From Myxococcales bacterium (GTDB lineage Bacteria; Myxococcota_A; Polyangia; Polyangiales; Polyangiaceae), in assembly GCA_025355005.1 (NCBI GenBank), contig JANXLV010000073.1, positions 1-64,000 on the forward strand: a stretch of 64,000 nucleotides of DNA, read 5' to 3'. The stretch's first letter is position 1, and each line of letters opens with the position of its first letter. Made by a program: the position numbers and the translations under genes. The notes beneath the pieces are model-generated. The model did no database searches and had not been told where the DNA came from. It worked only from the letters and a program-made list of their open reading frames with translations. Positions 42,417-53,893 of the stretch are shown here, in pieces.

Positions 42417-43690
42417 ACGGTCGGCGCGGCAAGCTCTGGGGCATCGTCGCGATCGGCGTGGTCGGCTCGTGCGGCGTCAGCGCGTGGTCGGTCGCACATT
42501 CCCCGCGGGAGGCAGGCGCGCAGGAGATCGACCCGCGCCGGCCGCGCACGCTCGCGGTGGGGGCGCCCTCTGGCGCCAACGTCGGTGCACGCGCGGACAG
42601 CTCTCGCTCGGGCCGCTCCGACGACTCGCTGCCGCACGGCGCGCTCCGCCTTGCGTGGCCGCGTCGCTCGCTCAACGTGACGGTGGAGCACGCGCCGCTC
42701 GTCCGCGCCGACGGCAGCATCGTGGTGGTGACATCACGCGGCGACGTGCACTTCATCGACGGCCGCGATGGTGACGAACTCGGGAAGGTACCGGCTGCGG
42801 AGCCACCCGCGTCGTCGCCCGTGTTGCTCTCCTCGGGTCGCATTGCGTACCTGGGCACCAGCGGTCGCACCATCGTGCTCGCAGAGGACCGTGTCGTCGC
42901 GTCGCAGATCGTCGCGCGCGATCGACCCGCTCACGTGGCACCTCTTGCCACGCGAGACGGCGGGTTCATCGTTGCCACCGCGACCGAGCTCATCGCATGC
43001 GACTCGGAGGGCCGTCCGCGTCACCGCGCGAAGGTGCCGCTTGCGCCCACTGGCGCGCTTCTCTCGAACGGGCACGAGGTGCTCTTGGTCGTCGCAGACG
43101 GCACGGTACTGTCGTGGGTTCCCGGCGATCTGGAGGCGAGCCGCGTGGCCTCGTTCGAGTCGCCCATCGATGGCAACGCGGTGCTCTCGAAAGGCGTGCT
43201 CTATGCTGTCGCGCGCGGGTCGCAGCTCGTGGCGCTCGACCTCGCGCATGGCGGCGCGAGCTCGATTCGCGCGGCCGCGGCCGTCGGGCTCTTCCTCGGC
43301 CCACCGGCGGTTCGCACCAGCGGCTCGCTCAGCCTGCTGCAGTACACCGCAACGAATTCGATCGCAGTGAGCTTCGAGCCGGATGGCACCGATGGTCCGC
43401 GCACGAACGTCGGTACGCGCACGGCGGTGCCGATGCCCGACGGTGGAACCGCTACGCTGGTCGCGCCACCCCACACGGGTGTCATCGTCGACGACGACAA
43501 GGCGATGGCCTTCATGACGCCCGAAGGTCAGATCGGCGTCGTCACGCCCGGTGGCGTCGACACGCTTGGCGAGAACGCATGCGGCACCAGCGTCGGGCGC
43601 CGAGCGATCGGACAGCTCGCGCCCGCCGGCAAGGGCGCCTTCGTGATCGCGTGCGAGACCGGCACCATCGTCAAGGTCACCACCAAGTAG
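42413..43690 (+). CDS. Exported PQQ-like beta-propeller protein
   Basis: 425 residues from the GTG at 42413 that overlaps the previous stop. The N-terminus WGIVAIGVVGSCGVSAWSVAHS is a membrane anchor or signal. The body has repeated blade-like strands (GSIVVVTSRGDVHFIDGRDGDELGKV, GRIAYLGTSGRTIVLAEDRVVAS, GTVLSWVPGDLEASRV), like BamB/PQQ-type propellers, though the tryptophan docking motifs are incomplete. There is no catalytic motif. It is likely to form a complex with the TMLG-motif protein. Confidence 0.7.
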   Translation: MNGRRGKLWGIVAIGVVGSCGVSAWSVAHSPREAGAQEIDPRRPRTLAVGAPSGANVGARADSSRSGRSDDSLPHGALRLAWPRRSLNVTVEHAPLVRADGSIVVVTSRGDVHFIDGRDGDELGKVPAAEPPASSPVLLSSGRIAYLGTSGRTIVLAEDRVVASQIVARDRPAHVAPLATRDGGFIVATATELIACDSEGRPRHRAKVPLAPTGALLSNGHEVLLVVADGTVLSWVPGDLEASRVASFESPIDGNAVLSKGVLYAVARGSQLVALDLAHGGASSIRAAAAVGLFLGPPAVRTSGSLSLLQYTATNSIAVSFEPDGTDGPRTNVGTRTAVPMPDGGTATLVAPPHTGVIVDDDKAMAFMTPEGQIGVVTPGGVDTLGENACGTSVGRRAIGQLAPAGKGAFVIACETGTIVKVTTK

Positions 43691-43731
43691 GGCCGAGCTC
43701 GGCTTGCGTCATGAGTCCCCCCTTGAGTCTC

Positions 43732-43770
43732 ACCCTTGCGTAAGGGTCGCATGATGCTTGAATTTTTTTT
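43732..43770 (+). terminator. Hairpin plus T-tract after the propeller gene
   Basis: ACCCTT-GCGT-AAGGGT (43732-43747) is a 6 bp stem with a 4-base loop. An 8-T run at 43763-43770 follows after 15 bases. The gap between stem and T-run makes it an imperfect intrinsic terminator; the T-run also overlaps the candidate promoter of erpA. Confidence 0.35.
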
Positions 43771-43785
43771 CAGCCGGACTATGTT
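43758..43785 (+). promoter_or_regulatory. Candidate erpA promoter
   Basis: TTGAAT (43758-43763) and TATGTT (43780-43785) are 16 bp apart. The erpA ATG begins only 6 bases after the -10 box and has no purine-rich ribosome binding site, so transcription may start at or near the ATG (leaderless message). Confidence 0.4.
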
Positions 43786-43791
43786 TCCCGC

Positions 43792-44115
43792 ATGATCACC
43801 ATCACCGACAAGGCCGCGGCCAAGGTTAATGAGATCGCGGCGTCCGAGAACCTCGGCGGCCAAGGACTGCGGCTTCGGGTGATCGGCGGTGGGTGCGCTG
43901 GCTTCCAGTACGATCTGTACTTCGAAGACGCCACGACCGACATGGACGAGTCGTTCGAGTCCAACGGCGTGAAACTCTACGTGGATCCGCTGAGCTTCCA
44001 GTACCTGGAGGCCACCGAGATCGACTACGTCGAGGGCGCGCACGGCTCAGGCTTCAAGTTCAACAACCCGAACGTCAAGGGCAGCTGCGGCTGCGGCTCC
44101 TCCGTCAGCTTCTAG
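43792..44115 (+). CDS. erpA: ErpA/IscA-type iron-sulfur cluster carrier
   Basis: 107 residues. The A-type carrier fold is clear, with the three cluster-ligand cysteines C35 (GGGCAGFQYD), C99 and C101 (GSCGCGSS near the C-terminus) and the LSFQYLEATEIDYVEG middle. ErpA receives a cluster from the scaffold and delivers it to apo-enzymes in the cytosol. It stands alone here, not in an isc or suf operon. Its likely clients in this window include the Nfn-like oxidoreductase and the CoxS-like protein. Confidence 0.92.
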   Translation: MITITDKAAAKVNEIAASENLGGQGLRLRVIGGGCAGFQYDLYFEDATTDMDESFESNGVKLYVDPLSFQYLEATEIDYVEGAHGSGFKFNNPNVKGSCGCGSSVSF

Positions 44116-44133
44116 AGGCCACGCATTCACCAG

Positions 44134-44148
44134 GGAACAGACTGTTCC
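44134..44148. promoter_or_regulatory. Perfect palindrome GGAACAG-A-CTGTTCC
   Basis: A 7 bp inverted repeat around a single base lies 18 bp after the erpA stop and about 125 bp before rpoH. It has no T-tract, so it fits an operator or a short hairpin better than a terminator. Confidence 0.4.
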
Positions 44149-44156
44149 GGAAGACC

Positions 44157-44184
44157 GAAAACCTCAATGGTTCTCGGTTTTCTT
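44157..44184 (+). terminator. Weak stem-loop after erpA
   Basis: GAAAACC (44157-44163) pairs with GGTTTTC (44176-44182) around a 12-base loop. The T-rich side forms part of the stem, and only TT follows. It could end erpA transcription or be part of the rpoH leader. Confidence 0.3.
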
Positions 44185-44273
44185 GCATTTGGGGCAGCAA
44201 AACGGCGACCAGGCTCGCTGGTGTGCGTCGGATTTTTGACCCCCTTCTGTGTGGACGGACATCGGAACCCACC

Positions 44274-45110
44274 ATGGACGTCACGAACTTCCGCTCCGAC
44301 TTCGACAAATATCCCCGCCTGACCCGGGAACGCGAGCACATGCTCGCCGTGAAGGCGAAGAAGGGAAACCGAGCCGCCCTCGATGAGCTCGTGCGGTCGA
44401 ACCTTCGCTACGTGATGCCGATCGCGCTGCGGTACCGCCGCTATGGCGTGCCCATCGCGGACCTCGTGAGCGAGGGCGCGCTCGGGCTGATGGTGGCCGC
44501 GGACAAGTTCGATCCGGAACGCGGCACGCGCTTCGTCACCTACTGCGCGCACTGGGCGAAGGCGATGATGCTCGACTTCGTGATCCGCAATCACAGCCTC
44601 GTTCGCCTCTCGGCCGGCTCGCTGCGGTCGAAGGTCTTCTTCCAGCTTCGCAAGGACAAGGACAAGCTCCTTCGCGAGGAAGGCATCGGACGCGACGAGG
44701 CGATCGAGATCCTCGCTGCGCGCTACGGGACGAACCCCGAGCGGCTCGCGCGACTGGCCGTGCGGCTCGAGGCCCGCGACGTGGCCGGCGACTCCCCCGT
44801 CGCAAACGAGACGAACACGACCGTCTTCGACAACATTCCGACCGACGAGCCCTCGCAGGAAGAGACCTTCGCGACGAAGGAAGAGGCGGACCAGATCAAG
44901 ACCAAGGTGCGCGAGGCCGTCGCCCTCCTCGACGAGCGTGAGCGCTTCATCGTGCGCGTACGCGTGATGGCCGACGACCCGGACGAGATGAGCCTCGCAG
45001 AGCTGGGACGCACGCTTGGGGTCTCACGCGAGCGCGCACGCCAGATCGAGGCGCGCGCAAAGGAGAAGCTGCGTCAGCGCCTCGCCCACGTCGCCCCGCA
45101 CGCCGCTTGA
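44274..45110 (+). CDS. rpoH: RpoH-type (sigma-32) RNA polymerase sigma factor
   Basis: 278 residues from the ATG at 44274. Region 2 reads NLRYVMPIALRYRRYGVPIADLVSEGALGLMVAADKFDPERGTRFVTYCAHWAKAMMLDFVIRN. SKVFFQLRKDK at ~119-129 corresponds to the RpoH box (QRKLFFNLRK in E. coli). Region 4 ends with LGRTLGVSRERARQIEARAKEKLRQRL. These mark it as the heat-shock sigma rather than the housekeeping one; region 1.1 is absent. Its leader (44116-44273) holds a palindrome and a stem-loop that could regulate it. It converges with metH. Confidence 0.9.
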   Translation: MDVTNFRSDFDKYPRLTREREHMLAVKAKKGNRAALDELVRSNLRYVMPIALRYRRYGVPIADLVSEGALGLMVAADKFDPERGTRFVTYCAHWAKAMMLDFVIRNHSLVRLSAGSLRSKVFFQLRKDKDKLLREEGIGRDEAIEILAARYGTNPERLARLAVRLEARDVAGDSPVANETNTTVFDNIPTDEPSQEETFATKEEADQIKTKVREAVALLDERERFIVRVRVMADDPDEMSLAELGRTLGVSRERARQIEARAKEKLRQRLAHVAPHAA

Positions 45111-45131
45111 ACATGTCGGTGAGCCGACGCG

Positions 45132-48956
<3,825 letters not shown>

Positions 48957-48972
48957 CAGTGGTTCTCTCTGC

Positions 48973-49899
48973 TCAGGGTTCGGTCGGCTCGGCAACGGCA
49001 AGGACGACGCGGAAGTGGGGCTTCTTGGACTCGCGGCAGGCGACCTCGCAGGAGCGGGTGCGAAGGCCCGCGCGCGTGAACATGCCGCGGAGCTTCTGCG
49101 GGGAAAATCCCTGGTGCCGTTCGCCATACGGCGCGGTCTCTGCCTTGTGCTCGTGGCGGTCGAGTGACAGCACGACCAGCCGGCCGCGCGGCCGGAGCAC
49201 CCGCGCGCACTCGGCGACCACGCGCTCTGGACGGGCGGCATACGTGAGCGTGTGGAAGAGGAGCACGTCGTCGAACGAGCGGGCGCGGAAAGGGAGATCG
49301 TGCGCGTCCGCCACCTGTGTGCGGACCTGCGGGCTGCTCGCGAAGCGCGCCTTCGCTGCGTCGATCATGCGCGAGCTCTGGTCCACGCACGTGACGGACG
49401 CCGCATGCGGCAACAGATAGCTCGCGACCGCCCCGTCTCCTGCGCCGACATCGAGCACGTCCCCCAGGCGCAAGAGCGCAGACAGGCCAGCGGACAGCGA
49501 CTGCCATGTGCGGCCGGGCGAGTAGTGGCGCTCCATCTCGCCCGCGAACGACTCGGGCAATCCGCCGCGGCGCTCCGCCTCCAGCGCAGAGAGCCGAGCC
49601 TGGTCGCTCGCGAGCGTGGCGTCGTTGGTGCGGGTCGCTTCGGTCAGGATCTCACGCGCGGTCTTCGGTAAGGTGCTGCTGGCGAGTGCGTAGAACGTGT
49701 GCTGCCCGTCCCGCCGATCGTGCACGAAGCCGCCGCTACGCAGGCGGCCCAGGTGCGTGGACACGCGCGACTGCGAGATCCCGGTCACGCGCACCAGGTC
49801 ACCCACGGACAGCTCTCGCTCCGCAAGCAGCGCGCAGAGCCGCAAACGGCTCTCGTCCGCGAGCAAGGAAAGGGCGCCGACATAGGTGGTGAGAGACAT
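48973..49899 (-). CDS. ArsR-family regulator fused to a SAM-dependent methyltransferase domain
   Basis: 308 residues. The winged HTH (~1-85) reads [61 protein letters not shown]. The methyltransferase-like domain (~140-300) has SAM motif [13 protein letters not shown] and an acidic [17 protein letters not shown] strand. As I recall, SAH-responsive ArsR-type regulators of the methionine cycle (SahR type) have this two-domain build. The gene sits directly before metH, and a palindrome overlaps its own promoter, so SAM/SAH sensing and control of metH is the likely role. Confidence 0.85.
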   Translation of the reverse strand: MSLTTYVGALSLLADESRLRLCALLAERELSVGDLVRVTGISQSRVSTHLGRLRSGGFVHDRRDGQHTFYALASSTLPKTAREILTEATRTNDATLASDQARLSALEAERRGGLPESFAGEMERHYSPGRTWQSLSAGLSALLRLGDVLDVGAGDGAVASYLLPHAASVTCVDQSSRMIDAAKARFASSPQVRTQVADAHDLPFRARSFDDVLLFHTLTYAARPERVVAECARVLRPRGRLVVLSLDRHEHKAETAPYGERHQGFSPQKLRGMFTRAGLRTRSCEVACRESKKPHFRVVLAVAEPTEP

Positions 49900-49904
49900 C
49901 TGCT

Positions 49905-49945
49905 TATCCGGATATACAAATAGTCCCTCCCCGCCCGCACGTCAA
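49905..49945 (-). promoter_or_regulatory. Promoter and palindromic operator of the arsR-metH operon
   Basis: On the minus strand TTGACG (49945-49940) and TATTTG (49922-49917) are 17 bp apart. Immediately downstream is the perfect palindrome TATCCGGATA (49914-49905), 5 bp before the ATG. An operator between the -10 box and the start codon is the usual place for ArsR-type autorepression. Confidence 0.55.
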
Positions 49946-50026
49946 CGTTCGGCGCGGTGACGCGCTGACCTGGCGGCGCGGTGATGCGGTGGCGCGGACC
50001 AGTGACCTGCACAGCACGTGTGATAG

Positions 50027-50509
50027 GTGCTTTCTGTGCGAAAGGCGCTCATCGTCGGCAAGGAAGCGGTCGCCGTGGAGGCGGAGGCGGAGGCTTCGCT
50101 CCTCTCGCTTCTGCGCGAGCCGCTTCTGCGGAAGTCCGTCGTTCGTGGCTGCGCGAACGGCGAATGCGGTGCGTGCCGCGTGATGGTGAACGGCGCGATC
50201 TTCGCCGCGTGCAAGGTCGCGCTCCGCGACGTACCCGACGGCGCCACCATCCTCACGCGCGAAGACGTGGACCACGAGCCGGACGTCACGGCCGTAGTCC
50301 GCGCCTTCGAGGCCGAACGCCCCACGCGCTGCCGCCTCTGCGTCGGCGGCCTGGCAGTGACGGCGCACCACCTCACGCGTCCCGAGGCCCTACCATCGCC
50401 GCCCATGGCCGAAGCGATCGACGATGCGCTCACGCACGCCACGTGCATGTGCACGGGTCGCGGCTCACTCCGCCGCGCCCTCCACACTGCGCTCGTCCGC
50501 AAACCCTGA
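50027..50509 (+). CDS. Orphan CoxS-like [2Fe-2S] protein
   Basis: 160 residues from a GTG at 50027; GTG at 50036 is an alternative. The plant-type cluster is C42, C47, C50 and C62 (GCANGECGACRVMVNG), and the second cluster C102, C105, C140 and C142 (RCRLC then TCMCTG), the two-cluster layout of the small subunit of molybdenum hydroxylases. No molybdopterin or FAD subunit gene is adjacent, and the residues between the clusters are less conserved than usual. It may serve a partner elsewhere or act as an independent electron carrier. It is divergent from the arsR-metH operon. Confidence 0.75.
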   Translation: MLSVRKALIVGKEAVAVEAEAEASLLSLLREPLLRKSVVRGCANGECGACRVMVNGAIFAACKVALRDVPDGATILTREDVDHEPDVTAVVRAFEAERPTRCRLCVGGLAVTAHHLTRPEALPSPPMAEAIDDALTHATCMCTGRGSLRRALHTALVRKP

Positions 50510-50513
50510 CAGA

Positions 50514-51800
50514 TCAGGGAGGCAATGCCGGCGTCGGTGTCGTGCTCGTCGTTCCCGCGGGCTGTTCCCAGGCGCCCGGCCGCCGCGACGTTCGATGCCA
50601 GCGCTCGCGCCCAGTGACGAGGTCGAAGCCCGCGAGCTCGGGCACGGCGACGTCGTAGCGCTCGGTGCTCATGCGATGGACCACCACGACCTTCCCGACC
50701 ACGACGAATCGAAGGTCGATCTCGATCATGCTACCGACGAGCCATGTCACGTTGCCACTCACGATATCGAGAACGGCCCAGTCGGTGAGCTGCGCCGCGC
50801 CATTGCCGCTCGGGTTCTTCCATATGCGCCCGGGCTTCGAGAAGGCGATGAAGCGGCCGTCCTCGCTGCGATGCGAGCGGTACACCCCGTCCTTCGTCGT
50901 GTGGATGACGTGCGTCTTGCCATCGGGTGTAGTGTGCACGAATTCGAGCGGTGACTGACCGCGAGGCTCGATCCGTGCTCCTTCGAACGTCACGGTGTTC
51001 GTGTTCGTGCAGGACGCGCCCTGGCACGCGCCGGCCGGCACGAGCGATGCTCCGAACGCAGCGTCATCGACCGGCGCAAGCGTACCGTCGCGCAGCTCCA
51101 GCAGCTCCGCGCTTCCGTCGCAGAGCCACTGGGGCGCTGCCACGGGGCCGTACTCCTGGTAGCGACAGGTCTCGGCGCCGTGAGCGACGAACGTGCGCTC
51201 ATGGGCGGCGAGCGCGACCGCGGCGACCGCGCACGATGATCCCGGCGCAACGGCGCTCGGGCACCCCCATCCCACCGTGCATCCACCGGGCACCGGTAGA
51301 GAGAGCACGCGCGTTGCGATCGCGCGCCCGGTGGCGAGATCCAGCCACGCGGGCTCGGTGAGGGTCGTGACGAGCACGCGGCCCTCCACGACCGTGATCG
51401 GAAGCTGCGCCAGCTCGGACCGCCATCGCGCTTGACCAGTCATCGGATCGAGCGCGACAAGCGCCCCGTCGAGATCGCCGACGAGGAGCCACGACTCGGC
51501 CGCGAGCAGATGCAACGCGGTGCTGGGAGGCCGGTAGACGCCCCACGGCGTGAAGCGAACGGCGGTCCACGTCGCAGCGTGTTCCTTCGGTGTGCGACCG
51601 CGGAGGATGCGCGACGGTACCGAACCCGCTGTGTCCGCGATCTGCCTGCAGTCGATGGGTGCGAGCCGTGATCCCGCATCGCTGCTCGGGATGGTGGAGG
51701 CAGAGGGCGGCGCACTCGTGCTGCTCGCGCGGTTGGTCGAAGGAGATGCCGCGGCACCGCCGCATGCCGCGACCACGAGCAGGAGTGCGAAGCGCCGCAT
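50514..51800 (-). CDS. Lipoprotein with PQQ-like propeller repeats
   Basis: 428 residues; the ATG at 51800 gives MRRFALLLVVAACGG, lipobox VAAC. After a Ser/Pro/Thr linker, propeller-like units appear (SWLLVGDLDGALVALDPMTGQARWRSELAQ, VTTLTEPAWLDLATGRAIATRVLS, FVVVGKVVVVHRM, LAGFDLVTGRERWHRT). The paired dispersed W and repeated D..TG..RW fit PQQ-type blades. It ends 4 bp after the CoxS stop in convergent orientation. The frame up to 52232 is a shadow. No enzyme motif is seen. Confidence 0.65.
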   Translation of the reverse strand: MRRFALLLVVAACGGAAASPSTNRASSTSAPPSASTIPSSDAGSRLAPIDCRQIADTAGSVPSRILRGRTPKEHAATWTAVRFTPWGVYRPPSTALHLLAAESWLLVGDLDGALVALDPMTGQARWRSELAQLPITVVEGRVLVTTLTEPAWLDLATGRAIATRVLSLPVPGGCTVGWGCPSAVAPGSSCAVAAVALAAHERTFVAHGAETCRYQEYGPVAAPQWLCDGSAELLELRDGTLAPVDDAAFGASLVPAGACQGASCTNTNTVTFEGARIEPRGQSPLEFVHTTPDGKTHVIHTTKDGVYRSHRSEDGRFIAFSKPGRIWKNPSGNGAAQLTDWAVLDIVSGNVTWLVGSMIEIDLRFVVVGKVVVVHRMSTERYDVAVPELAGFDLVTGRERWHRTSRRPGAWEQPAGTTSTTPTPALPP

Positions 51801-52029
51801 GGCACCGATTGGTACTGCCCGGTGACGTGGAAGTCCACGTCCCGCGCATCGGCGTTGGACGGAGCCGCTTCGTGGCGAGTCGAATTTGATCGCTCGATGG
51901 GCTATTTTTCCCTGTCGCGTGAACGCAGAGTCACGCCCCCTCGTGAACCCGCGTTGGCGAAATGCGAACGCGCGTCGAGCAATCTCAGGGTGCAGCGCAT
52001 GGAACAGATGATGCCGTTGGGCCCGCGCC

Positions 52030-53430
52030 ATGCGAACGCCGATGCACCTCGTGGGAATGGTTTCTTTGTCGGCCGGGCTCGTCTTCGCGCTCCTCGCTGG
52101 CTGTGGCTCCGACGGTGTCAGCGGGGCCGCGCCTCTGTCCGACGCCGACGCGGGCGCCGCTGGCGATGATGCTGGCGTTCTGTCCACCGACGCGGGGAAG
52201 GTCGTTGCGACCAAGGACGCGGGCCCAGCCACGAAGGGCGATGCCGGCGTGAACCCGACCGCCTTCCCGCTCCACCGCGATCCAGTCTATGGGGAGCCGA
52301 TCCTCCTGGAGCGCGGGCCGTTCAACATCGCGTGGACCGACGCAGGTGAGGTCTATGCGGGGACCACGGCAGCAAGCCCGATGACCCTCTACAAGTTCAC
52401 GGCGGATGGCAAACCGGACCAGACGTTCGGAGCGGGTGGCGCCCTCGACATCTCGTTTCCCGCCACGGCGTACGCGGCAGCGCAGCTCGCTCTGGACTCT
52501 CTGGGGCGAATCGTGGTCGTGGGTGGTGGTGGCGGCACTGCGTGGGTTGCGAGGCTCACGAGCGGAGGAGCGCTGGATACCTCGTTCCACGCACCGGACG
52601 GGCTCGCGCCGATCATCTCCGGCTCGAACACGGTCGTCGCTCAGGACCTCGTGCTTCTGCCCGACGACACGATGCTGGTTCGATGGGCAGAGACGGCCCA
52701 GGGCACGACCTTCCCGGTGACGCGTCACGTGCGCAAGCTCCTCGCGACCGGCGCCGTCGACACGACGTACGGGGCGCTTGGCGACGCGACGCTCCCGGCA
52801 AACGAGGACTACGCAGCGATGTCGCTCGCAGGCGATCGACTCATGGTGACCGGTCGCTCTGCACAGAAGAACGACGGCTCTGGCAACGCCAACGCGGTGG
52901 TCACGCGCCTGACGAACGCCGGTGCGCTGGACACGACGTTCGGGGCGGGCGGCACCATGGTGCTCGCCGCCGCCGGCATGATGCTCACGGCCGATCTCCC
53001 GGAGGGGTTCGCCGATGGATCGTCGCTGGTGATCGGTGAGCATACGGATAGCGATAGGGCTCACCTGTGGCGCCTGGGCGCGAGCGGCACGCTGGACTCC
53101 ACGTTCATCGGCGGGGGACAGCTGGATGTGCCCGCGTACACCATGTTCGCGTCCGCGCGCACCGCCGACGGGCACCTGCTCGTGGGCGGAAGCACTGCGA
53201 TGGGCACGGGCAACGCGGCCGTGTGGGCGTTCGCGGCCAACGGCCAGGCGGCGCTCGCGTTCGGAACGAACGGCATCCTCAACCTGCCCTTGAAAGGAAC
53301 ACCCCCAGCTGGTGGGCCCGATTTCGTGACCGGGCTCCGGACGCTGCCATCTGGCAGGGTGATGGTGAGCGTGCGTCAGTGGAACAGCGTGGGCACACAG
53401 GCGCTCGCGATGTTCCGGCTCACCCACTGA
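52030..53430 (+). CDS. Lipoprotein with delta-60 (DUF5122) repeats
   Basis: 466 residues starting MRTPMHLVGMVSLSAGLVFALLAGC, lipobox LAGC, then an Asp/Ala/Gly-rich linker. The body has the delta-60 signature repeated about every 55-60 residues: G.LDTSF, G.VDTTYG, GALDTTFGAGG, GTLDSTF and similar, each before strands such as GRIVVVGGGGG. These proteins form a beta-propeller-like fold and are common in myxobacteria. Function unknown, exported. It ends 11 bp before the RNase P terminator. The 229 bp upstream (51801-52029) has no gene. Confidence 0.8.
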   Translation: MRTPMHLVGMVSLSAGLVFALLAGCGSDGVSGAAPLSDADAGAAGDDAGVLSTDAGKVVATKDAGPATKGDAGVNPTAFPLHRDPVYGEPILLERGPFNIAWTDAGEVYAGTTAASPMTLYKFTADGKPDQTFGAGGALDISFPATAYAAAQLALDSLGRIVVVGGGGGTAWVARLTSGGALDTSFHAPDGLAPIISGSNTVVAQDLVLLPDDTMLVRWAETAQGTTFPVTRHVRKLLATGAVDTTYGALGDATLPANEDYAAMSLAGDRLMVTGRSAQKNDGSGNANAVVTRLTNAGALDTTFGAGGTMVLAAAGMMLTADLPEGFADGSSLVIGEHTDSDRAHLWRLGASGTLDSTFIGGGQLDVPAYTMFASARTADGHLLVGGSTAMGTGNAAVWAFAANGQAALAFGTNGILNLPLKGTPPAGGPDFVTGLRTLPSGRVMVSVRQWNSVGTQALAMFRLTH

Positions 53431-53441
53431 GCGAGCTCACA

Positions 53442-53473
53442 AAAGCCACATGCCCGCTTTCGCGGGCACATGG
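53442..53473 (-). terminator. Intrinsic terminator of rnpB
   Basis: On the minus strand CCATGTGCCCGC, loop GAAA, GCGGGCATGTGG forms a 12 bp stem with two adjacent G-U pairs, followed by CTTTT. It sits right after the RNase P RNA 3' end and may also stop plus-strand transcription from the lipoprotein gene. Confidence 0.8.
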
Positions 53474-53893
53474 GTCGACGTCGTCCGTAAGCCGAGTTCT
53501 GTTCCCCTCCGAGGTCGCCCTCGTCGAGGCAGCGATCATTCATCTAGGAGCGCAGTTACCTGCGCCCTCGAGCAGCCTACCCACGGACTCGGGCGAGTAG
53601 CCCTCCGGAAGCTCGGGGTTGCCCCTTCGCTTCTTTCGTCCGCCTACATGGCTTTGCTCCCGATGGGTGTTGCCTAGCCGCCCTCGTTACCGAGGAACGC
53701 GGTGGGCTCTTACCCCGCCGTTTCACCCTTACATGTAGAATGCAAGCATTCGCATGCGGTCTGTTTTCTGTTGCAGTCTCCTCGGCGTTTCCGCCACCGG
53801 GCGTTACCCGGCATCGTACTCTCTGGAGCTCGGACTTTCCTCCCGCTCTGCCCTTGCGGGCTCGGCCGGCGATCGCTTGTTCGGCGTCGACAC
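53474..53893 (-). ncRNA. rnpB: RNase P RNA (class A)
   Basis: The minus strand shows the hallmarks of bacterial RNase P RNA: GAGGAAAGTCCGAGCTCC near the 5' end, GGGTAACGCCCGG, AACAGAAAACAGACCG, GGGTGAAACGGCGGGGTAAGAGCCCACC, and AACAGAACTCGGCTTACGG near the 3' end. P1 can form from GTCGACG (53891-53885) with CGTCGAC (53480-53474), giving a length near 420 nt. It is the catalytic part of the enzyme that trims tRNA 5' ends. Its 5' ~90 nt are also the end of a glycosyltransferase gene on the same strand, so its promoter must lie inside that gene. Confidence 0.95.
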
